Assembly (NCBI GenBank): GCA_963780675.1
Contig: CAWACR010000010.1
Location: 496,001 to 560,000, forward strand
Direction: 5' to 3'
Length of the DNA: 64,000 nt
Source: JAHECE01 sp963780675
GTDB taxonomy: Bacteria; Actinomycetota; Actinomycetes; Actinomycetales; JAHECE01
Below are positions 1-8,808 of this stretch, piece by piece (within the stretch, counting starts at the first letter, position 1; every line of letters starts with the position of its first letter). The position numbers were made by a program, and so were the translations under genes. The notes below the pieces were generated by a model, which was given only the letters and a program-made list of their open reading frames with translations, was not told the DNA's origin and ran no database searches.

Positions 1-86
1 AGGGCGTCGGCCACGACGAGTCCCGCGCGCCGCATCGTGCGCACCTGGTCCGGCGTCTTGTACTCGATCCGGTCGCGACCCAGCAT
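1..86 (-). CDS. map: Type I methionine aminopeptidase, N-terminal part (cut by window edge)
   Basis: Only the first 28 codons are present. The visible start MLGRDRIEYKTPDQ followed by VRTMRRAGLVVADAL is the typical N-terminus of type I methionine aminopeptidase, the metalloenzyme that removes the initiator Met from new proteins. The metal ligands lie beyond the window. Its ATG overlaps the adk stop by one base (TGATG), the usual secY-adk-map arrangement at the end of the spc operon, which supports both the identity and the start. Confidence 0.85.
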   Translation of the reverse strand, partial: MLGRDRIEYKTPDQVRTMRRAGLVVADA

Positions 87-655
87 CACTCGGCCAGAGC
101 CTGGAGCAGGTGGTGCGTGACCTCGTCGACCGAACCCATCCCGTCGACCTGCACCAGGAGGCTGCGCTCGTTGTAGACCCGGGCGAGCGGCTCCGTCTGC
201 TCGGCATACACCTCCAGCCGACGCCGGATGACGACCTCGGTGTCGTCCATCCGGCCCTCGACCGCGGCCCGCTTCATCATGCGCTCGACCACCTCGTCGT
301 GGTTCGCCACCAGCTCCACGACCGCGTCGAGGCCGCGTCCCTGGACGGCGAGCATCGCGTCGAGGGCGTCGACCTGCTCGATCGTCCGCGGGTAGCCGTC
401 GAGGACGAAGCCGTCGACGGCGTCGCGCCGGGAGAGCCTGTCCCGCACCATCGCGTTCGTGATCTCGTCCGGGACGTACTCCCCCGCCTCCATGTACCGT
501 CGCGCGATCACGCCGAGGCCGGTGTGCTCGGCGACGTGCGCCCGGAAGATGTCGCCCGTCGAGATCGCCGGCACGCCCAGGTGAGACGCGAGCCTGCCCG
601 CCTGCGTCCCCTTCCCCGACCCGGGGGGTCCGAGCATCACGAGGTGCGCGCTCAC
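86..655 (-). CDS. adk: Adenylate kinase
   Basis: Adenylate kinase (AMP + ATP to 2 ADP), cytosolic, 189 residues. The P-loop GPPGSGKGTQ is at about residues 9-18, followed by the AMP-binding STGDIFR segment, and DGYPRT near residue 85. The LID region (KRAAVEGRMDDTEVVIRRRL) is the short form without zinc cysteines, in line with the 180-190 residue actinobacterial enzymes. I chose the GTG at 655 because it overlaps the secY stop as GTGA; the open frame runs further upstream inside secY but that extension is a shadow. The gene ends on the map start codon. Confidence 0.95.
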   Translation of the reverse strand: MSAHLVMLGPPGSGKGTQAGRLASHLGVPAISTGDIFRAHVAEHTGLGVIARRYMEAGEYVPDEITNAMVRDRLSRRDAVDGFVLDGYPRTIEQVDALDAMLAVQGRGLDAVVELVANHDEVVERMMKRAAVEGRMDDTEVVIRRRLEVYAEQTEPLARVYNERSLLVQVDGMGSVDEVTHHLLQALAE

Positions 656-1950
656 CGGAGGAACCCCTCGTAGTGCCGCTGCTGGAGCTGGGAGTCGATC
701 TGCTTCACCGTCTCGAGGCCGACGCCCACGATGATGAGGATCGACGTCCCACCGAACGGGATGCTCGTGCTGATGCCGAGAAGGATCAACGCGATCGTCG
801 GCACGAGCGCGACCAGGGCGAGGTAGATGGCGCCCGCAGACGTGATCCGCGAGATGACGTACTGGAGGTACTCCGCCGTCGGCCGGCCGGCCCGGATGCC
901 CGGGATGAACCCGCCGTACCTCTTCATGTTGTCCGCCACCTCGTCCGGGTTGAACGTGATCGAGGTGTAGAAGAACGCGAAGAAGATGATCAGCAGGACG
1001 TAGACCGCGATGTGCAGCGGCGCGGTCGGGTCGACGAGGTTGTTCGAGACCCAGACCACCCAGTCCGCCGTCGGGTCGGCGAACTGCGCGAGGAGGGCGG
1101 GCAGGGCGAGGAGCGACGAGGCGAAGATGACCGGGATGACGCCCGCCATGTTGATCTTGATCGGGATGTAGGTGCTCGACCCGCCGTACATGCGCCGGCC
1201 GACCATGCGCTTGGCGTACTGGACGGGGATCCGGCGCTGGGACTGCTCGACGAACACCACCAGGCCGATCACCAGCAGGATCACGGCCAGGATCGCGAGG
1301 AACTTCCCGACGCCGTTGTCGCCACCCGCGATGCCCCAGAGGGCCGCCGGGAAGCCGGCGACGATCGAGGTGAAGATCAGCAGCGACATGCCGTTCCCGA
1401 CGCCTCGCTCGCTGATCAGCTCGGCCATCCACATGATCAGTCCGGTGCCCGCCGTCATCGTGATGACCATGAGCACGATCGTCATGACGCCGTCGTTGGG
1501 GATGATCGGCACCGAACACCCCGGGAACAGCTGCCCCGAACGGGCCACGGTGATGATCGTCGTCGACTGCAGGATCGCCAGCGCGATGGTCAGGTACCGC
1601 GTGTACTGCGTCAGCTTCGCCGTGCCCGACTGCCCCTCCTGGTGAAGGGCCTCGAACCGGGGGATGACCACCCGCAGGAGCTGGATGATGATGCTCGCGG
1701 TGATGTACGGCATGATCCCGAGCGCGAAGACCGAGAGCTGCAGGAGCGCGCCACCGCTGAACAGGTTGACCAGGCCGAGAAGGTCCGTGCTACCGGCCGT
1801 GTCGGCCACGCACTGGCGGACGTTGCCGTAGTCGACGCCCGGCGTCGGGACGAACGATCCCAGCCGGAAGATCGCCATGATCCCCATGGTGAAGAGCAAC
1901 TTGCTCCGCAGGTCGGGTGTCCGGAACGCCCGTGCGAATGCGCTGAGCAC
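652..1950 (-). CDS. secY: Preprotein translocase subunit SecY
   Basis: SecY, the channel-forming subunit of the Sec translocon in the cytoplasmic membrane, 432 residues. It opens with MLSAFARAFRTPDLRSKLL and has about ten hydrophobic segments, beginning with the one containing MGIMAIFRLGSFVPTPGVD. Other landmarks are the plug region after LGLVNLFSGGAL, the QSTTIITVARSG loop and the C-terminal LQQRHYEGFLR tail. It lies 138 bases after rplO and overlaps adk by four bases, the standard spc operon end. SecE, its partner, is encoded at 29633-29896. Confidence 0.97.
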   Translation of the reverse strand: MLSAFARAFRTPDLRSKLLFTMGIMAIFRLGSFVPTPGVDYGNVRQCVADTAGSTDLLGLVNLFSGGALLQLSVFALGIMPYITASIIIQLLRVVIPRFEALHQEGQSGTAKLTQYTRYLTIALAILQSTTIITVARSGQLFPGCSVPIIPNDGVMTIVLMVITMTAGTGLIMWMAELISERGVGNGMSLLIFTSIVAGFPAALWGIAGGDNGVGKFLAILAVILLVIGLVVFVEQSQRRIPVQYAKRMVGRRMYGGSSTYIPIKINMAGVIPVIFASSLLALPALLAQFADPTADWVVWVSNNLVDPTAPLHIAVYVLLIIFFAFFYTSITFNPDEVADNMKRYGGFIPGIRAGRPTAEYLQYVISRITSAGAIYLALVALVPTIALILLGISTSIPFGGTSILIIVGVGLETVKQIDSQLQQRHYEGFLR

Positions 1951-2088
1951 ACTGCCTCCTGATCGCGTGCGCGCACCACGGTGCGCGAGGGGGCCGACCT
2001 CTCGGCCGGGACGACACTAGCCGCTGCCTGGCAGAAATGGCGCGCGGGCGGCCCGGGCTGACCCGGACCGCCCCCGACGCACGTCTCC

Positions 2089-2568
2089 TCAGACCTCGGA
2101 GGCCGTCCCACCGGCCGCGAGGATCTTCGCCTTCGCGGAGGCCGAGAACGCGTCGACCGCGACGTCGAGGCTGACGCCCACCTCGCCGCCGCCGAGCACC
2201 TTCACGGGCTGGCCGCCACGGACGGCGCCCTTGGACACGAGGTCCTCCACGGTCACCGCGCCGCCGGCCGGATAGAGCTCGACGAGCCGGTCCAGGTTCA
2301 CGACCTGGTAGGTCGTGCGGAACGGGTTCTTGAAGCCGCGCAGCTTGGGCAGCCGCATGTGCAGCGGCATCTGACCACCCTCCAGGCGCGCCGGCACCTG
2401 GTAGCGAGCCTTGGTGCCCTTGGTGCCGCGCCCGGCGGTCTTGCCCTTGGACCCCTCACCGCGGCCGACCCGCGTCTTCGGGGTGTGTGCGCCCGGGGCC
2501 GGGCGAAGGTGGTGCACCTTCAGGGTGCCACCCGCGCCGGACGCCTGAGCGGAAGCCTTCTCGGCCAT
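2089..2568 (-). CDS. rplO: 50S ribosomal protein L15
   Basis: L15, 159 residues, a 50S assembly protein that wraps 23S rRNA. Recognised from KVHHLRPAPGAHTPKTRVGR, the glycine-rich KGKTAGRGTKG segment and EGGQMPLHMRLPKLRGF. I use the ATG at 2568 (MAEKASAQ), one base after the rpmD stop and preceded by GAGGAGG about ten bases upstream. An in-frame TTG at 2577 would overlap rpmD and is less likely. Cotranscribed with rpmD and secY. Confidence 0.96.
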   Translation of the reverse strand: MAEKASAQASGAGGTLKVHHLRPAPGAHTPKTRVGRGEGSKGKTAGRGTKGTKARYQVPARLEGGQMPLHMRLPKLRGFKNPFRTTYQVVNLDRLVELYPAGGAVTVEDLVSKGAVRGGQPVKVLGGGEVGVSLDVAVDAFSASAKAKILAAGGTASEV

Positions 2569-2569
2569 G

Positions 2570-2752
2570 TCAGTCAACCTCCTCGACGGAGACGAGGTGC
2601 GCCACCGTCGCCACCATGCCGCGGAACACCGGCTCGTCGGGCTTGACGACCGAATCGCCGATCCGCTTCAGCCCGAGGCTGCGCAGCGTGTCCCGCTGGT
2701 TCTGCTTGCCGCCGATGACGGACTTGGTCTGGGTCACCTTGAGCTGGGCCAT
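2570..2752 (-). CDS. rpmD: 50S ribosomal protein L30
   Basis: L30, 60 residues, a small 23S rRNA-binding protein. The sequence MAQLKVTQTKSVIGGKQNQR and the LRSLGLKRIGDSVV segment are diagnostic. The ATG at 2752 overlaps the rpsE stop (GTGATG context); an in-frame GTG at 2755 would add one residue. It sits between rpsE and rplO as in all spc operons. Confidence 0.95.
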   Translation of the reverse strand: MAQLKVTQTKSVIGGKQNQRDTLRSLGLKRIGDSVVKPDEPVFRGMVATVAHLVSVEEVD

Positions 2753-3420
2753 CACGCACCGCTCCCGACCGCTGCCGCCGCCGCCTTCGCGCCGGCTGCC
2801 CGCGCCCGAAGCAGCGGGGCCGGAGCCACGTGCTCGAGCGGCAGGCCGCGCCGCGCCGCCACGGACTCCGGCTGCTCCAGCGAACGGAGTGCGGCGACCG
2901 TTGCGTGGACGATGTTGATCGCGTTCGAGGAACCGAGCGACTTGCTCAGCACGTCGTGGATTCCGGCGCAGTCGAGGACGGCGCGCACCGGGCCGCCGGC
3001 GATGACACCGGTACCGGGGGACGCGGGCCTGAGGAAGACGACGCCTGCGGCGGCCTCTCCCTGGACGACGTGCGGGATGGTGTTCTGGATCCGCGGGACC
3101 TTGAAGAAGTTCTTCTTCGCCTCCTCGACGCCCTTGGCGATCGCCGCGGGCACCTCCTTGGCCTTCCCGTACCCGACGCCGACGGTTCCGTCGCCGTCGC
3201 CCACCACCACGAGGGCCGTGAAGGAGAACCGACGTCCGCCCTTGACGACCTTCGCGACGCGGTTGATCGTCACGACGCGCTCGATGTAGGCGCTCTTCTC
3301 GGCCTCGGGGCCGCGGCGGCCGTCCCGCCGGTCCCGGCGGTCCGTCGAGCCGGAGCCGCCGGCCGAGCCGGCGCCGGCCGGAGCCCCCGAGCCGGACCTG
3401 CTGCGCTGCGGTGCAGCCAT
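2752..3420 (-). CDS. rpsE: 30S ribosomal protein S5
   Basis: S5, 222 residues, part of the 30S mRNA entry and decoding fidelity region. The core YIERVVTINRVAKVVKGGRR through FSFTALVVVGDGDGTVGVGYG is the double-stranded RNA-binding domain. The first ~45 residues form a Gly/Ser/Ala/Arg-rich low-complexity extension, longer than in E. coli (166 residues total) but common in actinobacteria. I start at ATG 3420 (MAAPQRSRSG); the open frame extends upstream without a better site. Confidence 0.95.
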   Translation of the reverse strand: MAAPQRSRSGSGAPAGAGSAGGSGSTDRRDRRDGRRGPEAEKSAYIERVVTINRVAKVVKGGRRFSFTALVVVGDGDGTVGVGYGKAKEVPAAIAKGVEEAKKNFFKVPRIQNTIPHVVQGEAAAGVVFLRPASPGTGVIAGGPVRAVLDCAGIHDVLSKSLGSSNAINIVHATVAALRSLEQPESVAARRGLPLEHVAPAPLLRARAAGAKAAAAAVGSGA

Positions 3421-3460
3421 TAGACGTTCCTCTGCTTTCGTGCGGACTTCTCGGTGCGGG

Positions 3461-3835
3461 TCACAGGGCCAGACCACCCTCACGGGCGCCGTCGGCCACT
3501 GCGGCCACCCGGCCGTGGTACTTGTTCCCGCCCCGGTCGAAAACCGCTGCGGAGATCCCAGCGGCGGTGGCCCGCTCGGCGATCAGCTCGCCGACCCGCT
3601 TGGCCTTCTCGACCTTGGCGCCCTCCGCCGTGCGCAGCTCGGCCTCGAGGGTCGACGCCGAGACCAGCGTGTGGCCGGCCTGGTCGTCGACCAGCTGAGC
3701 GACCATGTGCCGCGCGGAGCGCGTCACCACGAGGCGGGGTCGCGCGGCGGTGCCGCTGACCCGCTTACGAACCCGGACGTGCCGCCGCTTGCGCGCGACG
3801 GCCTTGCCGGAGCCCTTGATAGACAGACCAGACAT
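3461..3835 (-). CDS. rplR: 50S ribosomal protein L18
   Basis: L18, 124 residues, binds 5S rRNA with L5 and L25 in the central protuberance. RKRRHVRVRKRVSGTAARPR at the start and the C-terminal GGNKYHGRVAAVADGAREGG signature are clear. It begins two bases after the rplF stop, consistent with coupled translation in the spc operon. Confidence 0.96.
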   Translation of the reverse strand: MSGLSIKGSGKAVARKRRHVRVRKRVSGTAARPRLVVTRSARHMVAQLVDDQAGHTLVSASTLEAELRTAEGAKVEKAKRVGELIAERATAAGISAAVFDRGGNKYHGRVAAVADGAREGGLAL

Positions 3836-3837
3836 GA

Positions 3838-4377
3838 CTACTTACCAGCCTTTCCGACCTTGCGGCGGACCTGCTCGCCGGCGTAGCGCACGCCCTTGCC
3901 CTTGTACGGCTCGGGCTTGCGGATCTTGCGGATGTTCGCGGCGACCTCGCCGACCTGCTGCTTGTCGATGCCCGACACCGTGAACTTGGTCGGGGCCTCG
4001 ACGGAGAACGCGATGCCCTGGGGCGGCTCCACCGTGACCGGGTGCGAGAAGCCCAGGGCGAACTCCAGGTTCGCGCCCTTGGCGACGACGCGGTAACCCG
4101 TGCCGACGATCTCGAGCTTGCGCTGGTAGCCGTCCGTGACGCCCGTCACGAGGTTGGAGAGCAGCGTCCGGGTGAGACCGTGCAGCGAGCGGGAAGCCCG
4201 CTCGTCGTCCGGACGAGTGACGACCAGAGCGCCGTCGTCGCCGCGGGCCACCTGGATGGGCGCGGGGATCTTGTGGGTCAGCGTGCCCTTCGGGCCCGAC
4301 ACCGTCACGAGGTCGCCCTCGATCGTGACGTCGACGCCGGCGGGCACGGGAACCGGGACCTTGCCGATTCGAGACAT
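3838..4377 (-). CDS. rplF: 50S ribosomal protein L6
   Basis: L6, 179 residues, binds 23S rRNA near the sarcin-ricin loop. MSRIGKVPVPVPAGVDV at the start and the C-terminal RKPEPYKGKGVRYAGE signature are standard. I start at ATG 4377 (MSRIGK); the open frame continues upstream to 4431, but that stretch overlaps the rpsH tail and is not L6-like. Confidence 0.96.
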   Translation of the reverse strand: MSRIGKVPVPVPAGVDVTIEGDLVTVSGPKGTLTHKIPAPIQVARGDDGALVVTRPDDERASRSLHGLTRTLLSNLVTGVTDGYQRKLEIVGTGYRVVAKGANLEFALGFSHPVTVEPPQGIAFSVEAPTKFTVSGIDKQQVGEVAANIRKIRKPEPYKGKGVRYAGEQVRRKVGKAGK

Positions 4378-4402
4378 GGATCTTCTCCTCCGGTTCCGGA
4401 CG

Positions 4403-4801
4403 TCACCAGACGTAGGCGAGGACTTCCCCACCCACGCCCTTCTTGGCCGCCTGCCGGTCGGTCAGCAGACCGGAGGAGGTGGACAGGATCGCCACACCGA
4501 GTCCGCCGAGCACTCGGGGCAGGTTGGTCGACTTGGCGTACACCCGCAGGCCCGGCTTCGAGATCCGGCGGACGCCCGCCAGGGCGCGCTCGCGGTTCGG
4601 TCCGTACTTGAGCGCCAGCGTGAGCTTCTTGCCCACCTCGGCGTCCTCGACGGACCAACCACTGATGTACCCCTCGGCCGAGAGCATCTCGGCGATCCGG
4701 GCCTTGAGCTTCGAGTACGGCATCGACACCGACTCGTGGTAGGCGGAATTGGCGTTGCGCAGACGCGTGAGCATGTCTGCGATGGGGTCGGTCATCGTCA
4801 T
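4403..4801 (-). CDS. rpsH: 30S ribosomal protein S8
   Basis: S8, 132 residues, a primary 16S rRNA binder and, in several bacteria, a translational repressor of the spc operon. MTMTDPIADMLTRLRNANSA and the C-terminal ILSTSSGLLTDRQAAKKGVG are characteristic. Two starts are possible, ATG 4801 (MTMTD) or ATG 4795 (MTD); I keep the longer form usual in actinobacteria. Confidence 0.95.
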   Translation of the reverse strand: MTMTDPIADMLTRLRNANSAYHESVSMPYSKLKARIAEMLSAEGYISGWSVEDAEVGKKLTLALKYGPNRERALAGVRRISKPGLRVYAKSTNLPRVLGGLGVAILSTSSGLLTDRQAAKKGVGGEVLAYVW

Positions 4802-4859
4802 CGGGCTTCTCGCCCTTCCTCGTCGCGGTTTCCTCTGCCGGACCTACGACGTAGTCGTG

Positions 4860-5045
4860 TTACCAGCTGCTCTTCGTCACACCGGGGAGCTGTCCGCGCA
4901 ACGCCATCTCACGAAGGCAGACGCGGCAGAGCCCGAACTTGCGGTACACGGAGTGCGGACGGCCGCACCGCTGGCACCGTGTGTAGCCACGCACGGAGAA
5001 CTTGGGCGTCCGCGCGGCCTTCTGGATCAGGGCGGTCTTCGCCAC
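4860..5045 (-). CDS. rpsZ: 30S ribosomal protein S14, zinc-binding (type Z)
   Basis: S14 type Z, 61 residues with a GTG start. Two CxxC pairs (CQRC at about residue 24 and CRVC at about residue 40) form the zinc ribbon. The sequence MAKTALIQKAARTPKFSVRG matches the short, zinc-dependent C+ form. Many actinobacteria carry a second zinc-free S14 elsewhere, used in zinc limitation; it is not in this window. It starts two bases before the rplE stop region, in normal spc order. Confidence 0.96.
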   Translation of the reverse strand: MAKTALIQKAARTPKFSVRGYTRCQRCGRPHSVYRKFGLCRVCLREMALRGQLPGVTKSSW

Positions 5046-5046
5046 G

Positions 5047-5745
5047 TCAGTCCTCCTTGAAGGGGAAGCCCAGGCGGCGCAGGAGCGACCGCCCTTCGTC
5101 GTCGGTGGTCGCTGTCGTGACCACCGTGATGTCCATGCCTCGGACCCGGTCGATCCTGTCCTGGTCGATCTCGTGGAACATCGACTGCTCGTTCAGGCCG
5201 AAGGTGTAGTTCCCGTGGCCGTCGAACTGCTTCGCCGACAGGCCGCGGAAGTCGCGGATGCGGGGCAGCGCCAGCGAGAGCAGCCGGTCCAGGAACTCCC
5301 ACATGCGGTCACCCCGGAGCGTCACGTGGGCGCCGATCGGCATGCCTTCTCGCAGCTTGAACTGCGCGATCGACTTGCGCGCCTTCGTGACCTGCGGCTT
5401 CTGGCCGGTGATGAGCGCCAGGTCACGGATCGCGCCCTCGATGAGCTTGGAGTCCCTCGCGGCCTCCCCCACGCCCATGTTCACGACGATCTTGGTGAGC
5501 CCGGCGACCTGGTGCACGTTGCCGTGACCGAACTCCTGGAGCAGGGCCGACCTGATCTCCTCGCGGTAGCGCGTCTTGAGCCGAGGGGTCACCTCGGCCG
5601 ACGGGCGTGCGCGCCCGGGCGCGGGCGCCAGGGCGACGATCGCCTTGCCGGTCCCCGTCGCCTTCGGCTGCGACGACATCCCCTTGCCCGAAGCGCCCTT
5701 CTTGGCGCCGGCCTTGCCCTTCGTCGGCGTAGCGGTCTTCGCCAT
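5047..5745 (-). CDS. rplE: 50S ribosomal protein L5 with a long N-terminal extension
   Basis: L5, binds 5S rRNA in the central protuberance. The family core begins near residue 52 at VTPRLKTRYREEIRSALLQE and ends with DEGRSLLRRLGFPFKED. The total of 232 residues is about 45-50 longer than usual (180-187). The extra N-terminus is Lys/Ala/Gly-rich (AKTATPTKGKAGAKKGASGK, then MSSQPKATGTGKAIV). The ATG at 5745 lies one base after the rplX stop; an internal ATG at 5679 would still leave an extension of about 30 residues. No start near the core is obvious, so the extension is probably real. Confidence 0.93.
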   Translation of the reverse strand: MAKTATPTKGKAGAKKGASGKGMSSQPKATGTGKAIVALAPAPGRARPSAEVTPRLKTRYREEIRSALLQEFGHGNVHQVAGLTKIVVNMGVGEAARDSKLIEGAIRDLALITGQKPQVTKARKSIAQFKLREGMPIGAHVTLRGDRMWEFLDRLLSLALPRIRDFRGLSAKQFDGHGNYTFGLNEQSMFHEIDQDRIDRVRGMDITVVTTATTDDEGRSLLRRLGFPFKED

Positions 5746-5746
5746 C

Positions 5747-6088
<342 letters not shown>

Positions 6089-6090
6089 GA

Positions 6091-6459
6091 CTACAGCACC
6101 TCCGGTGCCAGCGAGATGATCCGCATGAACTTCTTCTCGCGGAGCTCGCGCCCGACCGGGCCGAAGATGCGAGTGCCCCGCGGCTCGCCGTCGCTCTTGA
6201 GGATCACCGCGGCGTTCTCGTCGAAACGGATGTAGGAGCCGTCCGGGCGCCGGCGCTCCTTCTTCGTGCGCACGACGACCGCCTTGACGACGTCGCCCTT
6301 CTTGACGTTCCCGCCCGGGATCGCGTCCTTCACAGTGGCGACGATGACGTCACCGATACCGGCATAGCGCCGACCGGAGCCGCCGAGCACCCGGATGCAA
6401 AGGATCTCCTTTGCGCCCGTGTTGTCGGCGACCTTGAGTCGCGACTCCTGCTGGATCAT
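6091..6459 (-). CDS. rplN: 50S ribosomal protein L14
   Basis: L14, 122 residues, at the 30S-50S interface. MIQQESRLKVADNTGAKEIL and the central VIVATVKDAIPGGNVKKGDV signature make it certain. A 109-base gap separates it from rpsQ upstream; I saw no gene in that gap. Confidence 0.97.
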   Translation of the reverse strand: MIQQESRLKVADNTGAKEILCIRVLGGSGRRYAGIGDVIVATVKDAIPGGNVKKGDVVKAVVVRTKKERRRPDGSYIRFDENAAVILKSDGEPRGTRIFGPVGRELREKKFMRIISLAPEVL

Positions 6460-6568
6460 TCATCAGCTCCTGTCGTCGTGCTGGTTCTCGCTCACCGGCG
6501 AGCCTGGCCGAACGGATGGGGGTCGGTTGACCCGGGGTGCGGACACCGCGCGGGTCTGACGATGAGGC

Positions 6569-6856
6569 CTACTTGGCCTTCTCGAGGATCTCCACGATCC
6601 GCCACCGCTTGTCGGCGGACAGCGGACGCGTCTCCATGATGAGGACCAGGTCGCCGACACCGGCCGCGTTGGCCTCGTCGTGCGCCTTGACCTTGCGGGT
6701 ACGCCGGATGACCTTGCCGTAGAGCGCGTGCTTGACGCGGTCCTCGACCTCGACCACACGGGTCTTGTCCATCTTGTCGCCGACCACGTATCCGCGCCGC
6801 GTCTTGCGGTACGGACGCGACTCCGCGCCGTCGACCTGCTTCGTCGTGCTGCTCAT
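6569..6856 (-). CDS. rpsQ: 30S ribosomal protein S17
   Basis: S17, 95 residues, a 16S rRNA-binding OB-fold protein. The core KTRRGYVVGDKMDKTRVVEV and the signature ALYGKVIRRTRKVKAHDE are present. The first ~15 residues (SSTTKQVDGAESRP) are a lineage-specific leader. It follows rpmC by 16 bases. Confidence 0.95.
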   Translation of the reverse strand: MSSTTKQVDGAESRPYRKTRRGYVVGDKMDKTRVVEVEDRVKHALYGKVIRRTRKVKAHDEANAAGVGDLVLIMETRPLSADKRWRIVEILEKAK

Positions 6857-6872
6857 GTGTGCCTCGTTCCCT

Positions 6873-7112
6873 CTACTTCGCCGCGCTCGGAGCCGTGCGG
6901 ATCCCGAGCTCGCGCTCGCGCAGGATCGTGTAGATCCTCGCGATGTCGCGGCGGACCGCCTGCAGCCGGCCGTGGCTCTCGAGCTGTCCCGTCGCAGCGG
7001 CGAATCGGAGGTTGAACAGCTCCTCCTTGGCCTTGCGGAGCTCCGCAGCCAGCCGCTCGTCGTCCATCGTGTCGAGCTCGGACGTGGCGAGCTCCTTCGA
7101 ACCGATGGCCAT
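6873..7112 (-). CDS. rpmC: 50S ribosomal protein L29
   Basis: L29, 79 residues, at the polypeptide exit tunnel and a docking point for trigger factor and SRP. The helical hairpin ELRKAKEELFNLRFAAATGQ followed by RLQAVRRDIARIYTILRERE is diagnostic. The ATG overlaps the rplP stop by one base. Confidence 0.95.
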   Translation of the reverse strand: MAIGSKELATSELDTMDDERLAAELRKAKEELFNLRFAAATGQLESHGRLQAVRRDIARIYTILRERELGIRTAPSAAK

Positions 7113-7531
7113 TACGCGTCACCACCCTCGCGCCGCAGGAAGCGGGTCTTCATCGGGAGCTTGTGCTGCGCACGGCGCATGGCCTCGCGCGCCAGGGGCT
7201 CGGGGACACCGGCGAGCTCGAACATCACTCGACCGGGCTTGACGTTGGCGATCCACCACTCCGGCGAGCCCTTGCCGGAACCCATCCGGGTCTCGGCGGG
7301 CTTCTTCGTGAGCGGACGGTCAGGGTAGATCGTGATCCAGACCTTGCCGCCACGCTTGATGTGCCGCGTCATGGCGATACGGGCGGCCTCGATCTGCCGG
7401 TTGGTCACGTACGCCGGCTCGAGGGCCTGGATGGCGTAGTCACCGAACGAGATCGTGTTCCCACCCTTCGACGCGCCGCTGCGCGTCGGGTGGTGCTGCT
7501 TGCGGTGCTTGGTCCGCCGGGGGATGAGCAC
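7112..7531 (-). CDS. rplP: 50S ribosomal protein L16
   Basis: L16, 139 residues, near the A-site tRNA elbow. MLIPRRTKHRKQHHPTRSG and the signatures GGKVWITIYPDRPLTKKPAE and RMGSGKGSPEWWIANVKPGR are present. GTG start three bases after the rpsC stop; it ends on the rpmC start. Confidence 0.97.
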   Translation of the reverse strand: MLIPRRTKHRKQHHPTRSGASKGGNTISFGDYAIQALEPAYVTNRQIEAARIAMTRHIKRGGKVWITIYPDRPLTKKPAETRMGSGKGSPEWWIANVKPGRVMFELAGVPEPLAREAMRRAQHKLPMKTRFLRREGGDA

Positions 7532-7534
7532 GGC

Positions 7535-8338
7535 TCAGGCCTCCGTTCCGCTCGTAGCCGGAGCTGCGCCCGAAGGCTCGCCCGCGGTCTCGGTGGGGGC
7601 ACCGGCGCCGCCGGAGTCCCGCCGCGTGGTGCGCGGCCGGTCCGTGCGTCCGCGGGGCGCGCGCGGCGCGGCCGAGGCCTGCTCGCGTGCGAACTCCTTC
7701 TCGGTCATGTCGCCCTTGTAGATCCAGACCTTGACGCCGATGCGTCCGAAGGTGGTGCGGGCCTCGAAGAACCCGTAGTCGATGTTCGCCCGCAGGGTGT
7801 GCAGGGGGACCCGACCCTCGCGATAGAACTCGCTCCGGCTCATCTCTGCGCCGCCGAGGCGGCCCGAGCACTGCACGCGGATCCCACGTGCGCCGGCCCG
7901 CTGCGCCGACTGCATGCCCTTGCGCATCGCACGCCGGAAGGACACCCGGCTCGCGAGCTGCTCGGCGATGCCCTGAGCCACGAGCTGGGCGTCCAGCTCC
8001 GGGTTCTTGACCTCGAGGATGTTCAGCTGCACCTGCTTGCCGGTGAGCTTCTCCAGCTCGCTCCGGAGCCGGTCGGCCTCGGCGCCACGACGGCCGATGA
8101 CGATGCCCGGCCGCGCCGTGTGGAGGTCGACGCGCACACGGTCTCGCGTGCGCTCGATGTCCACCTTGGAGATGCCGGCGCGCTCGAGTCCGCTCACCAT
8201 CAGCTTGCGGATGGCGACGTCCTCACGGACGTAGTCGCGGTAGCGCTGCCCGGGCTTGGTGCTGTCGGAAAACCACCGCGACCGGTGGTCGGTGGTGATC
8301 CCGAGTCGGAACCCCGTCGGGTTGACCTTCTGACCCAC
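7535..8338 (-). CDS. rpsC: 30S ribosomal protein S3
   Basis: S3, 267 residues, part of the mRNA entry helicase. The KH domain (residues ~40-110, with GIVIGRRGAEADRLRSELEK) and the C-terminal GRIGVKVWIYKGDM signature are clear. The last ~50 residues are Ala/Arg/Thr-rich and disordered, as in other actinobacteria. GTG start at 8338 shares one base with the rplV stop. Confidence 0.97.
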   Translation of the reverse strand: MGQKVNPTGFRLGITTDHRSRWFSDSTKPGQRYRDYVREDVAIRKLMVSGLERAGISKVDIERTRDRVRVDLHTARPGIVIGRRGAEADRLRSELEKLTGKQVQLNILEVKNPELDAQLVAQGIAEQLASRVSFRRAMRKGMQSAQRAGARGIRVQCSGRLGGAEMSRSEFYREGRVPLHTLRANIDYGFFEARTTFGRIGVKVWIYKGDMTEKEFAREQASAAPRAPRGRTDRPRTTRRDSGGAGAPTETAGEPSGAAPATSGTEA

Positions 8339-8751
8339 TATCGGGTCCTCCCCTTCGTGCTGCGGGCCGCTGTCTTGTCCGTACCGGGCACGCCGCCCGA
8401 CTTCTCACGCTGCACGACGACGACCGTGATGTGGCTGGTGCGCTTGAGGATCCGGCCGGCCCGTCCCTGCGCACGCGGGCGGAACCGCTTCAGCGTCGGG
8501 CCCTCGTCGACATACGCCTCGGCGACCACGAGCCCACGCTCGTCGAACGCCACGGAGTCGCGGTCAGCCTTCACGCGGGCGTTCGCGACCGCGCTCTCGA
8601 CGACCTTGCGCACGGGCTCGGCCGCCGCCTGCGGGGCGAACTTGAGGAACGCCACCGCCTCGTCGGCCTGCTTGCCGCGGATCACGTCCACGACCCGCCG
8701 GGCCTTCTGCGGCGTGACGCGCACGAATCGCGCCTGCGCCTTCGCTTCCAT
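8338..8751 (-). CDS. rplV: 50S ribosomal protein L22
   Basis: L22, 137 residues, lines the exit tunnel; its hairpin loop is a macrolide-resistance site. MEAKAQARFVRVTPQKARRV at the start and RFRPRAQGRAGRILKRTSHI near the tip of the hairpin are standard, with no insertion or deletion visible in the loop. Confidence 0.96.
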   Translation of the reverse strand: MEAKAQARFVRVTPQKARRVVDVIRGKQADEAVAFLKFAPQAAAEPVRKVVESAVANARVKADRDSVAFDERGLVVAEAYVDEGPTLKRFRPRAQGRAGRILKRTSHITVVVVQREKSGGVPGTDKTAARSTKGRTR

Positions 8752-8808
8752 CGATGTCCTGCCTTCGTCTCGGATCGAGTTTCTCGGTGTCGGTGGGACC
8801 GCGCCGCG

